Of a DNA stretch of 16,554 nt, positions 5,982-13,224 are shown piece by piece (position 1 is the first letter of the stretch; every line of letters starts with the position of its first letter). The notes under the pieces are model-generated. The model was given only the letters and a program-made list of their open reading frames with translations. It did not search any database and had not been told where the DNA came from. A program made the position numbers and the translations under genes. The stretch comes from an uncultured Atopobium sp. (lineage in GTDB: Bacteria; Actinomycetota; Coriobacteriia; Coriobacteriales; Atopobiaceae), in contig CALIAZ010000007.1 in assembly GCA_938045565.1 (NCBI GenBank), forward strand, positions 1 to 16,554, written 5' to 3'.

Positions 5982-7866
5982 TCTGCTGGACAACTCCCCA
6001 GATACACACACGTCTGAAAGCGCCGCACAAACTCAGGGCCTCCCTGTAGCTGCGACGCTTTCGGACGTGACCTTTGTGCACGCAAAAGGCGTGGTCGCCC
6101 TCGACCACGTCTCGTTCTCTATTCCTGCAGGTAAACGTACCTGTATTGTTGGCGCAAACGGTTCGGGCAAGTCCACGGTGGCCTCGATTCTCTCTGGCCT
6201 TACCGCTCCTGACGAGGGCACCGTTACCTTTCTGGGAACCACCGTTGTCAATGACGGCCAGGTTGACTTTGAGGCGTACAAAACCATTCATCCACAGCTG
6301 GGCCTAGTCTTCCAAAATCCTGAAGATCAGATTATCTGCAGCGTGGTCGCAGACGATATTGCTTTTGGTCTAGAGAACCTTCAGGTACCCAGCGATCAGA
6401 TAACACCGCTGGTAGAAGAGCAGATTACGCTTGGCTCTCTTACCGAGTTTTCGTCAGAAAATCCGCAGATGCTCTCGGGCGGCCAGCAGCAGCGCGTGGC
6501 AATCTCAGGCGCGCTGGTCATGAAACCGCAAATTCTGATTCTTGACGAACCTTCCGCAGCTCTTGACGTTGTTCATAGAAATAACGTTATGGGCCTTGTC
6601 GAGAAACTCCGTGCAGCTGGAAAGACTATCGTTCACGTAACGCATTTCATGGACGAAGTAGTTTCCGCTGATCACGTGATTGCCTTGGACGACGGTCGCG
6701 TTGCGTTTGAAGGAACGCCTGAAGCACTCTTTGAACAGCATGAACTGGTAGAATGCCTGCATCTTGAGGAGCCGTTTGCCTATCAGGTTGCTCACGCGCT
6801 CAACAACCGCGGAATTGTCGTGTGCAAATCACCTTCGGCTGAGCGCGTGCTCAGCGAGCTGACGGGGCTTCTCGCCACAGCGGCGCAGGGCGCGAGAAGC
6901 GCGGACGATGCGGCGGCGACGGGTTGCGGCGACGCGACCGGGAGCGTATCAGAGCCAGCAGCGGTTTCCGTGCGCGACGTGACGTTCTCGTACCAGAAGC
7001 CTGTGCTCAAAAACATCTCGATTGACGTGCAAAAAGGCTCTCATGTTGCCGTTATTGGCTCAACTGGTTCCGGAAAGTCCACCCTTGCGCGCTTGATTTG
7101 CGCACTTGACACGCCTGATTCCGGAAGCCTCTGCGTAACTGGACTGGATACTCGACAGAAGCAAAATCGTAGAAAGCTTCACGGCATTGTTGGCTACGTC
7201 ATGCAGCGACCAGAGCGCCAGCTTTTTGCGCAAACGGTCGCCGAAGACGTGGCGTTTGGCCCTACTAACCTGGGTCTTTCTGACTGCGATGTCACAAGCG
7301 CAGTGAATGCTGCTCTGGAACTTGTTGGACTTTCCCACAAGGCAGACGTATCCCCTTTTGAGCTTTCTGGTGGCCAGCAGAGACTTTGTGCACTCGCAGG
7401 CGTTATTGCCATGCAGCCAAAGGTGCTGGTACTCGACGAGCCTACCAGCGGACTTGATCCCTACTATTGCTCTGAGCTCAGAAAAATTATTAACGCCGTT
7501 CTTGAGGACGGCTGCACTGTCATTGAGCTCACACACTCGATGGAGGATGCGGCGGAGACTGACCAGATTATCGTGCTTCATGAGGGTGATCTGGTTTTCT
7601 CAGGCTCGCCACATCAAACATTTACTCATTTCTCAGAGGCAGAATTCCAGGAGCTTGGCCTGGGCATTCCTCATGCGCTTGCGTGGGCTCAGCGTCTGTC
7701 CCGCGCTACGGGAATCAACCTGGGAGAACCTTTGACCCTATCTGACCTGGTAGACGAACTGGTTAACGTGCTGTCAGGCAACCTTGGCGTCGCACGGGTC
7801 AGCGCCGCACAGCCTAGCGCCGCACAGCCCAACGACCTCACACAAGGAGGTCGCTATGGCGCTTAA
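5974..7866 (+). CDS. ecfA: ECF transporter ATPase, two fused ABC domains (EcfA-EcfA')
   Basis: The energising ATPase of the ECF transporter, with two complete nucleotide-binding domains in one 630-residue chain where many bacteria have two proteins. Domain 1: Walker A GANGSGKST with Lys66, signature LSGGQQQ (167), Walker B ILILDEP with Asp191/Glu192, His224. Domain 2: Walker A GSTGSGKST with Lys368, signature LSGGQQR (464), Walker B VLVLDEP with Asp488/Glu489. Both sites look catalytically intact. An Ala/Gly/Ser-rich linker joins them around residues 300-330. The GTG at 5974 overlaps the ribU stop by 8 bp and is preferred; a TTG at 5956 would add six residues and has no better ribosome site. 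The 3' end has a 15-bp tandem repeat and overlaps ecfT by 11 bp. Confidence 0.93.
   Translation: MSSLLDNSPDTHTSESAAQTQGLPVAATLSDVTFVHAKGVVALDHVSFSIPAGKRTCIVGANGSGKSTVASILSGLTAPDEGTVTFLGTTVVNDGQVDFEAYKTIHPQLGLVFQNPEDQIICSVVADDIAFGLENLQVPSDQITPLVEEQITLGSLTEFSSENPQMLSGGQQQRVAISGALVMKPQILILDEPSAALDVVHRNNVMGLVEKLRAAGKTIVHVTHFMDEVVSADHVIALDDGRVAFEGTPEALFEQHELVECLHLEEPFAYQVAHALNNRGIVVCKSPSAERVLSELTGLLATAAQGARSADDAAATGCGDATGSVSEPAAVSVRDVTFSYQKPVLKNISIDVQKGSHVAVIGSTGSGKSTLARLICALDTPDSGSLCVTGLDTRQKQNRRKLHGIVGYVMQRPERQLFAQTVAEDVAFGPTNLGLSDCDVTSAVNAALELVGLSHKADVSPFELSGGQQRLCALAGVIAMQPKVLVLDEPTSGLDPYYCSELRKIINAVLEDGCTVIELTHSMEDAAETDQIIVLHEGDLVFSGSPHQTFTHFSEAEFQELGLGIPHALAWAQRLSRATGINLGEPLTLSDLVDELVNVLSGNLGVARVSAAQPSAAQPNDLTQGGRYGA
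7801..7830 (+). repeat. 15-bp tandem repeat in the 3' end of ecfA
   Basis: AGCGCCGCACAGCC followed by T, then the same 14 bases followed by C, stand back to back. In frame they add a repeated Ser-Ala-Ala-Gln-Pro pentapeptide just before the C-terminus, outside the ATPase domain. It is a candidate slippage site that could vary between strains. Confidence 0.85.
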
Positions 7867-8650
7867 GATTTCTGTCGGCCAGTACTACCACACAGACTCG
7901 CCCATCCACAGGCTTAACCCCAACGTTAAGTGCCTGGCTGCACTTCTTCTGATGCTCACAACGTTTTTTATCCGCACGGCACCACAGCTTACGCTGCTGG
8001 TAGTAGGCGCGCTTTGCCTACTGGCTCTGGCAAAAATCCCCGTCAAACAAGTGCTTGTATCAATCATTCCACTTGCTTGGCTGCTCATCTTCCTCTCGCT
8101 CTTCAACCTGTTGCTTACGCGAGAAGGAACTGTGCTTGTTTCCTGGTCAATCTTTACCATCACTGATATGGGAGCATGGAGCGCTTTTCTCTACCCCGTG
8201 CGCATTTTAGCTGCAATTTTGATAGGTGCGCTGCTTCTGCTTACCACAACTCAAACTGATCTAGGGAACGCCTTTGAAGCAGCTTGCGCGCCGCTCTCAA
8301 AAATTGGTCTTCCCGGTAAAGAAATTGCCATGATTTTCTCGCTTATGCTGCGCTTTATTCCAACGCTTGCAGGAGACGCCGTGTCTATTTCCGAGGCCCA
8401 AACCGCTCGCGCAGGAGACGTTGCTTCAGGCTCGCTTCCTAAAAGACTTCGCGCAACCTTCTCCATTGTGGTGGCGCTCTTAGCAAGCTCGCTCAGACAC
8501 GCCAACAACCTTTCCAAGGCACTTGATGCTCGACACTACGTGGCAGGAGCTTCTCGCGCACGTTGGCATCAACCAACCTTTGGCGCTCGCGAAGCAATTG
8601 CCTTGGGTATAACCGCCTGTTTTATCGCCCTTGTCTTTGTGCTGGCGTAA
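7856..8650 (+). CDS. ecfT: ECF transporter transmembrane component EcfT
   Basis: The integral membrane coupling subunit (CbiQ/EcfT family) that links the S component to the ATPases. It has 264 residues. A start at 7784 is open but would lie well inside ecfA; the ATG at 7856 follows AAGGAGG (7844-7850) by 5 nt and is clearly preferred. The N-terminus has the family-typical DSPIHRLNPNVKCLAALLL, followed by hydrophobic segments. The two cytosolic coupling motifs are visible as EAQTARAGD and KALDARHYV, in the positions of the Ala-Arg-X motifs that dock into the ATPases. It overlaps ecfA by 11 bp and is the last gene of the FMN-controlled operon. Because the whole ECF module sits with ribU, it may serve riboflavin alone, or also energise S components encoded elsewhere. 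Confidence 0.93.
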   Translation: MALKISVGQYYHTDSPIHRLNPNVKCLAALLLMLTTFFIRTAPQLTLLVVGALCLLALAKIPVKQVLVSIIPLAWLLIFLSLFNLLLTREGTVLVSWSIFTITDMGAWSAFLYPVRILAAILIGALLLLTTTQTDLGNAFEAACAPLSKIGLPGKEIAMIFSLMLRFIPTLAGDAVSISEAQTARAGDVASGSLPKRLRATFSIVVALLASSLRHANNLSKALDARHYVAGASRARWHQPTFGAREAIALGITACFIALVFVLA

Positions 8651-8669
8651 AGCGCTCAGGTGTAAACTT

Positions 8670-8700
8670 GCCGGCGCAAATCATGCTGGCGTAAAAACTT
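8670..8700 (+). terminator. Weak candidate terminator after ecfT
   Basis: GCCGGC (8670-8675) can pair with GCTGGC (8685-8690) through one G-U, followed by GTAAAAACTTTT. The word TGCTGGCGTAAA occurs twice, at the ecfT end (8640-8651) and here (8684-8695). The U tract is poor, so the call is tentative. The rest of this 185-bp gap is AT-rich and must hold the purL promoter; TACAAT (8786-8791) is a possible -10. Confidence 0.3.
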
Positions 8701-8835
8701 TTAACTAAAAAATTGTATTTTTAACGCTCTGTTACAACCCGTTTTTCTTTTCTCGACAAGCGCCAATTTGTCCACCTAAGTAACGTACAATAAAGCCAGT
8801 AAAAGCGTTCAAGGCTTGCATTGAAAGGTGGCCCC

Positions 8836-11800
8836 ATGGTCCTGCGCGTCTACGTCCAAAGAAAATCTGGTTTCGAGGGCGAGGCAAAAGCCCTGCTCAA
8901 AGAAGTGAAAGACCTTCTTGGTATTACCGAGTTACAACGCATTGACCTGCTCAACCGCTACGATGTCGAAGGAATTTCAGAGGAACTCTTTGAGTCCTGC
9001 ATCCCCACCGTTTTCTCCGAGCCACAGTCCGATCTTGCCAGCCGTACCATGCCAGAGTTTTCTTCTGAAGGTGCGGCTGTTCATACGTTTGCTGTTGAGT
9101 TTTTGCCTGGCCAGTTTGACCAGCGCGCAGACTCCGCAGCTGAGTGCGTGCAGCTTATCAGCCAGGGAGAGCGCCCTCTTGTCCGCTCCGCTCGCATTTA
9201 TGTGCTAACCGGAAACCTCACTGAGGCAGACGTTGCTGCCATCAAAAATTACCTGATCAACCCTGTTGAGGCTCGTGAAGCTTCTCTTGAGCTACCCGAG
9301 ACCCTCAAGATTTCCATTCCAGAGCCTGCTGACGTAGAGATTCTTGAGGGCTTTAATACCCTTGACCAGGACGGCCTCAAGGAGTTCATTACTTCTCACG
9401 GTCTTGCTATGGACCTAGCTGACCTCACCTTCTGCCAGCAGTACTTCACCGATGAGCAGCGCAATCCAACCATCACCGAGATTCGCGTCATTGATACCTA
9501 CTGGTCAGACCACTGCCGCCACACCACCTTTAACACCGGGATTACTGGCGTGCAGATTGATGATGACCTGGTAAAGGCCGCGTTTGAGAAGTACCTCTCC
9601 ATGCGCAAAGAGCTTGGGCGAGAAGATCGTGCCGTCTCTCTTTGGGATATGGCCACTATTGGTGCAAAGTACCTTCGCGAGAAGGGCGTCCTCACCAATC
9701 TTGATGAGTCAGAAGAAATCAACGCCTGTACCGTAAAAGTCAAGGTAGACGTTGATGGCAAAGACGAAGACTGGCTCTTCCTCTTCAAGAACGAGACTCA
9801 CAACCACCCAACCGAGATTGAGCCCTTTGGTGGCGCGGCTACCTGCATCGGTGGCGCTATCCGCGACCCTCTTTCTGGCCGCAGCTACGTCTACCAGGCA
9901 ATGCGCGTCACGGGTGCTGCAGACCCAACCGTTCCTGTTTCCCAAACCCTTCCTGGAAAGCTTCCCCAGCGCACAATCGTGCGCACGGCCGCTGCAGGTT
10001 ATTCCAGCTACGGCAACCAGATTGGCCTTGCTACCGGCCAGGTTTCTGAGCTCTACCACCCAGGTTACGTGGCAAAACGCATGGAGATTGGTGCCGTTGT
10101 AGGTGCAACTCCTCAAAGCCACGTCCGCCGCGAGCGCCCAGAAGATGGCGACATCATCGTTCTTCTCGGCGGCCGCACTGGTCGCGACGGCATTGGCGGC
10201 GCAACCGGTTCCTCCAAGGCTCACGACGCTGGCTCCATTGAGCGCGACGGTGCCGAGGTCCAGAAGGGTAATGCCCCTGTTGAGCGCAAGCTTCAGCGCC
10301 TCTTCCGCCGTGAAGACGCCTGCAAGCTCATCAAGCGCTGCAACGACTTTGGTGCAGGCGGCGTTTCTGTTGCTATCGGCGAGCTTGCTGACGGCCTCGA
10401 TGTCAACCTGGACGCCGTTCCAAAGAAGTACGACGGCCTTGACGGCACTGAGCTGGCAATTTCCGAGTCTCAGGAGCGTATGGCCGTTGCTCTTGAGGCA
10501 AAAGATGTTGAGCAGTTCTGCGCATACGCTCGCGAAGAAAACCTCGAGGCAACCATCGTGGCAACCGTCACCGAGGATCCTCGCCTGGTCATGCGCTGGC
10601 GCGGTCAGAAGATTGTCGACATCAGCCGTGCATTTCTCGCCTCAAACGGCGCTCCTAAATCAATTACCGTGCGCCTGGCCAAGCCTCTTGCCTACCAGCG
10701 CACCTGGTCAGGCACAACCCTTGGCGAGAAACTCCACTCGCTGGTACGCGATCTAAACGTTGCCTCTAACAAGGGCCTCTCCGAGCGTTTTGACTCCACT
10801 ATTGGTGCAGGTACCGTCCTTATGCCATTCGGCGGTGCTCGTCAGCTAACCCCTGCCCTCTCTATGGTGGCAAAGCTTCCGGTTATGGGCCAGACCAACA
10901 CGGTCTCGGGCATGGCCTGGGGCTTTAACCCATACCTCATGGAGGCTGACCAATTCCGCGGTGCATACCTCTCTGTTGTTGAGTCCGTCTCCAAGCTGGT
11001 TGCTACCGGCTTTAAGTACCAAGACCTCTACCTTACCTTCCAGGAATACTTCGAGAAGCTTGGCCAGAATCCTAACCGTTGGGGCAAACCAGCCTCAGCG
11101 CTTCTCGGCGCACTGATGGCCCAGGTAAACCTTGGTCTTGCAGCCGTTGGCGGTAAGGACTCCATGTCCGGCACCTTTGAGGACTTGGACGTTCCACCAA
11201 CGCTGGTTTCGTTTGCAACCGGCCTTACCAAGGTGGACAAGATTGTCTCCAATGAGTTCAAAGGCGCAGGTCATAGGCTTATCTCCATTGTTCCATCCTA
11301 CGACGAGAGCGGCCTTCTCCCCGACAACGAGTCCCTGCTCACCGCATATAAGCTGGTTAGCACCCTTGTTCAGTCCAAGAGCGCGCTTGCCATCACCACA
11401 CCAGGTTACGGCGGCGTGGCCGAGGCTCTCTTTAAGAGCTGCCTGGGCAACAAGCTGGGCGTTGAGCTGGTGCCAGAGATTTCTGCCGACGCGCTCTTCT
11501 CGCCAACTTACGGCGCCTTCATCGTTGAGCTGGCAGACGGCGTATCCGTTGACGACGTCGACGGCGTGTGCGTGGCACCTCTGGGCGTCACCACGTCCGA
11601 GTACGTCTTTAGCGCATGTGGCGAGAAGGTCGACCTCTCCGAGCTCCAGGAAGCATGGGAACGCCCGCTTGAGGAGGTCTTCCCCTACCGCGGAGGCTCC
11701 GACGAGGTTGTGGAGAAAATCAGCTTCGACGGCGCATCCACACGACACTCCTATGCTGGTCCAACCCTTATCGCACCTGCGCGCCCACGCGTCATCATCC

Positions 11801-12591
11801 CCGTGTTCCCTGGCAACAACTGTGAATACGACGTCGCGCGCGCCTTTGAGCGTGCGGGCGCTGACCCAACCACGCTCATCATCAACAACCTGACTCCTCA
11901 GGACATTGTTGAGTCCGCAAATGCGCTGGCAGAGTCCATTAAGAAGAGCCAGATTGTCATGATTCCAGGCGGCTTCTCCGGCGGAGACGAGCCAGACGGA
12001 TCTGCTAAGTTCATCTGCGCACTCTTCCGTGCTCCTCAGGTTACCGAGGCTGTTCGCGAGCTTTTGCAGCAGCGCGATGGCCTTATGCTGGGTATCTGCA
12101 ACGGCTTCCAGGCGCTCATCAAGCTGGGTCTTGTTCCTTACGGCGACATTCGCCCTATGGACGACACCTGCCCAACGCTGACGTTCAACACCATCGGACG
12201 CCACCAGAGCCAGCTTGTTCGCACCAGCGTTGCGTCCACGATGTCCCCATGGCTCTCCAAGTGCGCACTTGGCGACATCCACACCATTGCCATCAGCCAC
12301 GGAGAAGGCCGCTTTGTTGCCTCCGACGAGCTGCTTGAGACACTCAAGGCAAACGGCCAGATTGCAACGCAGTACGTTGACGCAACAGGCACTCCAAGCA
12401 TGGACTTCTCCGTTAACCCTAACGGCTCCGTCCTAGCTATCGAGGGCATTACCAGCCCCGATGGTCGTGTCCTGGGCAAGATGGGCCACACGGAGCGCTC
12501 CGGCGCAGGCCTCTACAAGAACATCCCCGAGCTCACCGCCGGCGACCAGTTCCAGCCTCTCATCGATGGCGGCGTCGAGTACTTCAAGTAA
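8836..12591 (+). CDS. purL: Phosphoribosylformylglycinamidine synthase, single-chain PurL
   Basis: Converts FGAR, glutamine and ATP to FGAM, the fourth step of cytosolic purine synthesis. It has 1251 residues, the large one-chain form, where many bacteria use separate PurS, PurQ and PurL. The PurS-like N-terminal domain and linker are followed by two tandem AIRS-like synthetase halves. These show SDHCRHTTF, ETHNHPTEIEPFGGAATCIG and DFGAGGVSVAIGELADG. The C-terminal glutaminase begins at IPVFPGNNCEYD and carries the nucleophile Cys1088 in GICNGFQ. Its partners His1218 and Glu1220 are in MGHTER, the equivalent of the E. coli MPHPER motif. The ATG at 8836 follows AAAGGTGG (8824-8831) by 4 nt; an open TTG at 8821 would overlap that site and is rejected. 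No other purine gene is adjacent, and a hairpin follows, so it is probably monocistronic. Confidence 0.97.
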   Translation: MVLRVYVQRKSGFEGEAKALLKEVKDLLGITELQRIDLLNRYDVEGISEELFESCIPTVFSEPQSDLASRTMPEFSSEGAAVHTFAVEFLPGQFDQRADSAAECVQLISQGERPLVRSARIYVLTGNLTEADVAAIKNYLINPVEAREASLELPETLKISIPEPADVEILEGFNTLDQDGLKEFITSHGLAMDLADLTFCQQYFTDEQRNPTITEIRVIDTYWSDHCRHTTFNTGITGVQIDDDLVKAAFEKYLSMRKELGREDRAVSLWDMATIGAKYLREKGVLTNLDESEEINACTVKVKVDVDGKDEDWLFLFKNETHNHPTEIEPFGGAATCIGGAIRDPLSGRSYVYQAMRVTGAADPTVPVSQTLPGKLPQRTIVRTAAAGYSSYGNQIGLATGQVSELYHPGYVAKRMEIGAVVGATPQSHVRRERPEDGDIIVLLGGRTGRDGIGGATGSSKAHDAGSIERDGAEVQKGNAPVERKLQRLFRREDACKLIKRCNDFGAGGVSVAIGELADGLDVNLDAVPKKYDGLDGTELAISESQERMAVALEAKDVEQFCAYAREENLEATIVATVTEDPRLVMRWRGQKIVDISRAFLASNGAPKSITVRLAKPLAYQRTWSGTTLGEKLHSLVRDLNVASNKGLSERFDSTIGAGTVLMPFGGARQLTPALSMVAKLPVMGQTNTVSGMAWGFNPYLMEADQFRGAYLSVVESVSKLVATGFKYQDLYLTFQEYFEKLGQNPNRWGKPASALLGALMAQVNLGLAAVGGKDSMSGTFEDLDVPPTLVSFATGLTKVDKIVSNEFKGAGHRLISIVPSYDESGLLPDNESLLTAYKLVSTLVQSKSALAITTPGYGGVAEALFKSCLGNKLGVELVPEISADALFSPTYGAFIVELADGVSVDDVDGVCVAPLGVTTSEYVFSACGEKVDLSELQEAWERPLEEVFPYRGGSDEVVEKISFDGASTRHSYAGPTLIAPARPRVIIPVFPGNNCEYDVARAFERAGADPTTLIINNLTPQDIVESANALAESIKKSQIVMIPGGFSGGDEPDGSAKFICALFRAPQVTEAVRELLQQRDGLMLGICNGFQALIKLGLVPYGDIRPMDDTCPTLTFNTIGRHQSQLVRTSVASTMSPWLSKCALGDIHTIAISHGEGRFVASDELLETLKANGQIATQYVDATGTPSMDFSVNPNGSVLAIEGITSPDGRVLGKMGHTERSGAGLYKNIPELTAGDQFQPLIDGGVEYFK

Positions 12592-12662
12592 GGTGCGAGC
12601 GCGACCCCCGGCAACCTCGCTGGTCAGCGCCGTGTGCGTGTGCAGGTTGCAAGGAGATTTCT

Positions 12663-12697
12663 ACCCGGTATCCATTTCGTGTGGATACCGGGTTTCT
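12663..12697 (+). terminator. Terminator of purL
   Basis: A perfect 12-bp stem (ACCCGGTATCCA 12663-12674 with TGGATACCGGGT 12682-12693) with a 7-nt loop is followed by a short TTTCTT tract. It lies about 70 bp after the purL stop. The interval in between has a further inverted pair, GCAACCT (12611-12617) / AGGTTGC (12644-12650), with a small hairpin inside. Confidence 0.8.
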
Positions 12698-12720
12698 TGT
12701 GCGGAAACGCTGGGAGTGGA

Positions 12721-12736
12721 CGGGTTTCTCGCCAGG
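12721..12736 (-). repeat. Intergenic repeat word, inverted copy
   Basis: CGGGTTTCTCGCCAGG is the exact reverse complement of the 16-bp start of the two copies at 13075 and 13136. Together the three copies bracket the 31-bp array. A shorter match, GCGGGTTTCTCGCC, is at 376-389 after eno. Confidence 0.85.
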
Positions 12737-12852
12737 TGGACGGTGCGAGCTGGCGCGAGCCCGAGACGAACTTGGAGTGCGCCTGATTTTCTCGCCAAGT
12801 CTGAACGATTTGCCTGAAAAGCACACTATATCTGAGCTATTTGCCGGTTTTT

Positions 12853-12897
12853 CTCACCATGTCTGAGCTGTTTTACTCAAACATGGTGAGGTTTTTT
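12853..12897 (+). terminator. Terminator-like hairpin inside the 31-bp array
   Basis: CTCACCATGT (12853-12862) pairs with ACATGGTGAG (12881-12890). A second 4-bp TGAG/CTCA stem lies inside, and the sequence GTTTTTT follows. It looks like an intrinsic terminator formed by two array units in opposite orientation, though no gene lies between it and the purL terminator. Confidence 0.5.
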
Positions 12898-13008
12898 GGC
12901 TCAAAAACTATATCTGCGCAGTCTGTATTCACGCGCCTGATTTCTTAAAAGATTCGGTGGATTTTGCCTAAATACATCAAAGAATCGGTGGATTTGCCTG
13001 ATTTTGTT

Positions 13009-13039
13009 AAAGAATCGGTGCCGCAAATACAGATTCTTT
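13009..13039 (+). repeat. Hairpin at the right end of the 31-bp array
   Basis: AAAGAATC (13009-13016) and GATTCTTT (13032-13039) form a perfect 8-bp stem with a 15-nt loop. GCACTTTTTA follows. The right arm is an inverted copy of the array word AAAGAATC, as in the hairpin at 12853-12890. Confidence 0.6.
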
Positions 13040-13074
13040 GCACTTTTTAGGCGCGCAATGGCAAGGAGCGCGCA

Positions 13075-13159
13075 CCTGGCGAGAAACCCGCGCGCTCGTG
13101 AGCAGCGTGCACTTGCTGGCGCGCCCGCAGCTGCGCCTGGCGAGAAACCCGTGCGCTCG
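13075..13159 (+). repeat. Direct repeat CCTGGCGAGAAACCCG, two copies
   Basis: Two 24-bp copies (13075-13098 and 13136-13159) start CCTGGCGAGAAACCCG, differ at one base (C or T after CCCG), and end GCGCTCG. Their starts are 61 bp apart. They lie just upstream of the galE promoter region and belong to the same family as the words at 376-389 and 12721-12736. Confidence 0.85.
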
Positions 13160-13187
13160 CAACGCCCAACGCTTCGCAGAAAAGCCG

Positions 13188-13193
13188 TATACT
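13188..13193 (+). promoter_or_regulatory. Candidate -10 hexamer of galE operon
   Basis: TATACT lies 31 bp before the galE ATG. No good -35 hexamer is seen at normal spacing. The position fits a short leader, and the hexamer matches that before the first phosphofructokinase. Confidence 0.4.
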
Positions 13194-13224
13194 TATGACG
13201 ATATAAGTCCACGAAAGGATTGAT

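Larger units (their letters stand above)
12781..13040. repeat. Array of about eight degenerate ~31-bp units
   Basis: Units begin with GCCTGA, GCCTAA or GCCGGT at 12781, 12812, 12843, 12935, 12966 and 12996. The two intervening units (near 12874 and 12905) are diverged or inverted, and the phase is held to within a base. Units 1 and 3 agree at 24 of 31 positions, starting GCCTGATTTTCTCGCC and GCCGGTTTTTCTCACC and sharing GTCTGA. The last three units share AAGAWTCGGTG (12949, 12980, 13010). The units are contiguous and diverged without unique spacers, so this is not a CRISPR array. Function unknown. Confidence 0.75.
12592..13224. other. 633-bp non-coding region between purL and galE
   Basis: No credible gene is seen on either strand. 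It contains the purL terminator, a ~31-bp periodic array (12781-13040) with two hairpins, and GC-rich flanks carrying the word CCTGGCGAGAAACCCG at 13075-13090 and 13136-13151, in opposite orientation at 12721-12736. The right end must hold the galE promoter. Composition swings sharply between GC-rich flanks and the AT-rich array. Confidence 0.85.

Noticed and set aside
7784..7855. ATG at 7784 as the ecfT start
   Set aside because: It would add 24 low-complexity residues encoded inside ecfA; AAGGAGG fits the ATG at 7856 exactly.
8821..8835. TTG at 8821 as the purL start
   Set aside because: The TTG directly precedes and would consume the ribosome site that serves ATG 8836; PurL N-termini typically begin right at the VLRVYVQ stretch.
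11095..12300. A 401-codon open frame antisense to purL
   Set aside because: It is the shadow of a strongly codon-biased gene. The sense frame encodes all PurL motifs without a break, and the antisense protein resembles nothing I know and has no start signals.
12681..12866. Short open frames in the purL-galE gap
   Set aside because: They run across the terminator stem and repeats, have no ribosome site, and are not like any protein family I recognise.
12781..13040. CRISPR array
   Set aside because: Whole units are diverged and contiguous; there are no identical repeats alternating with unique spacers, and no cas genes are in the window.
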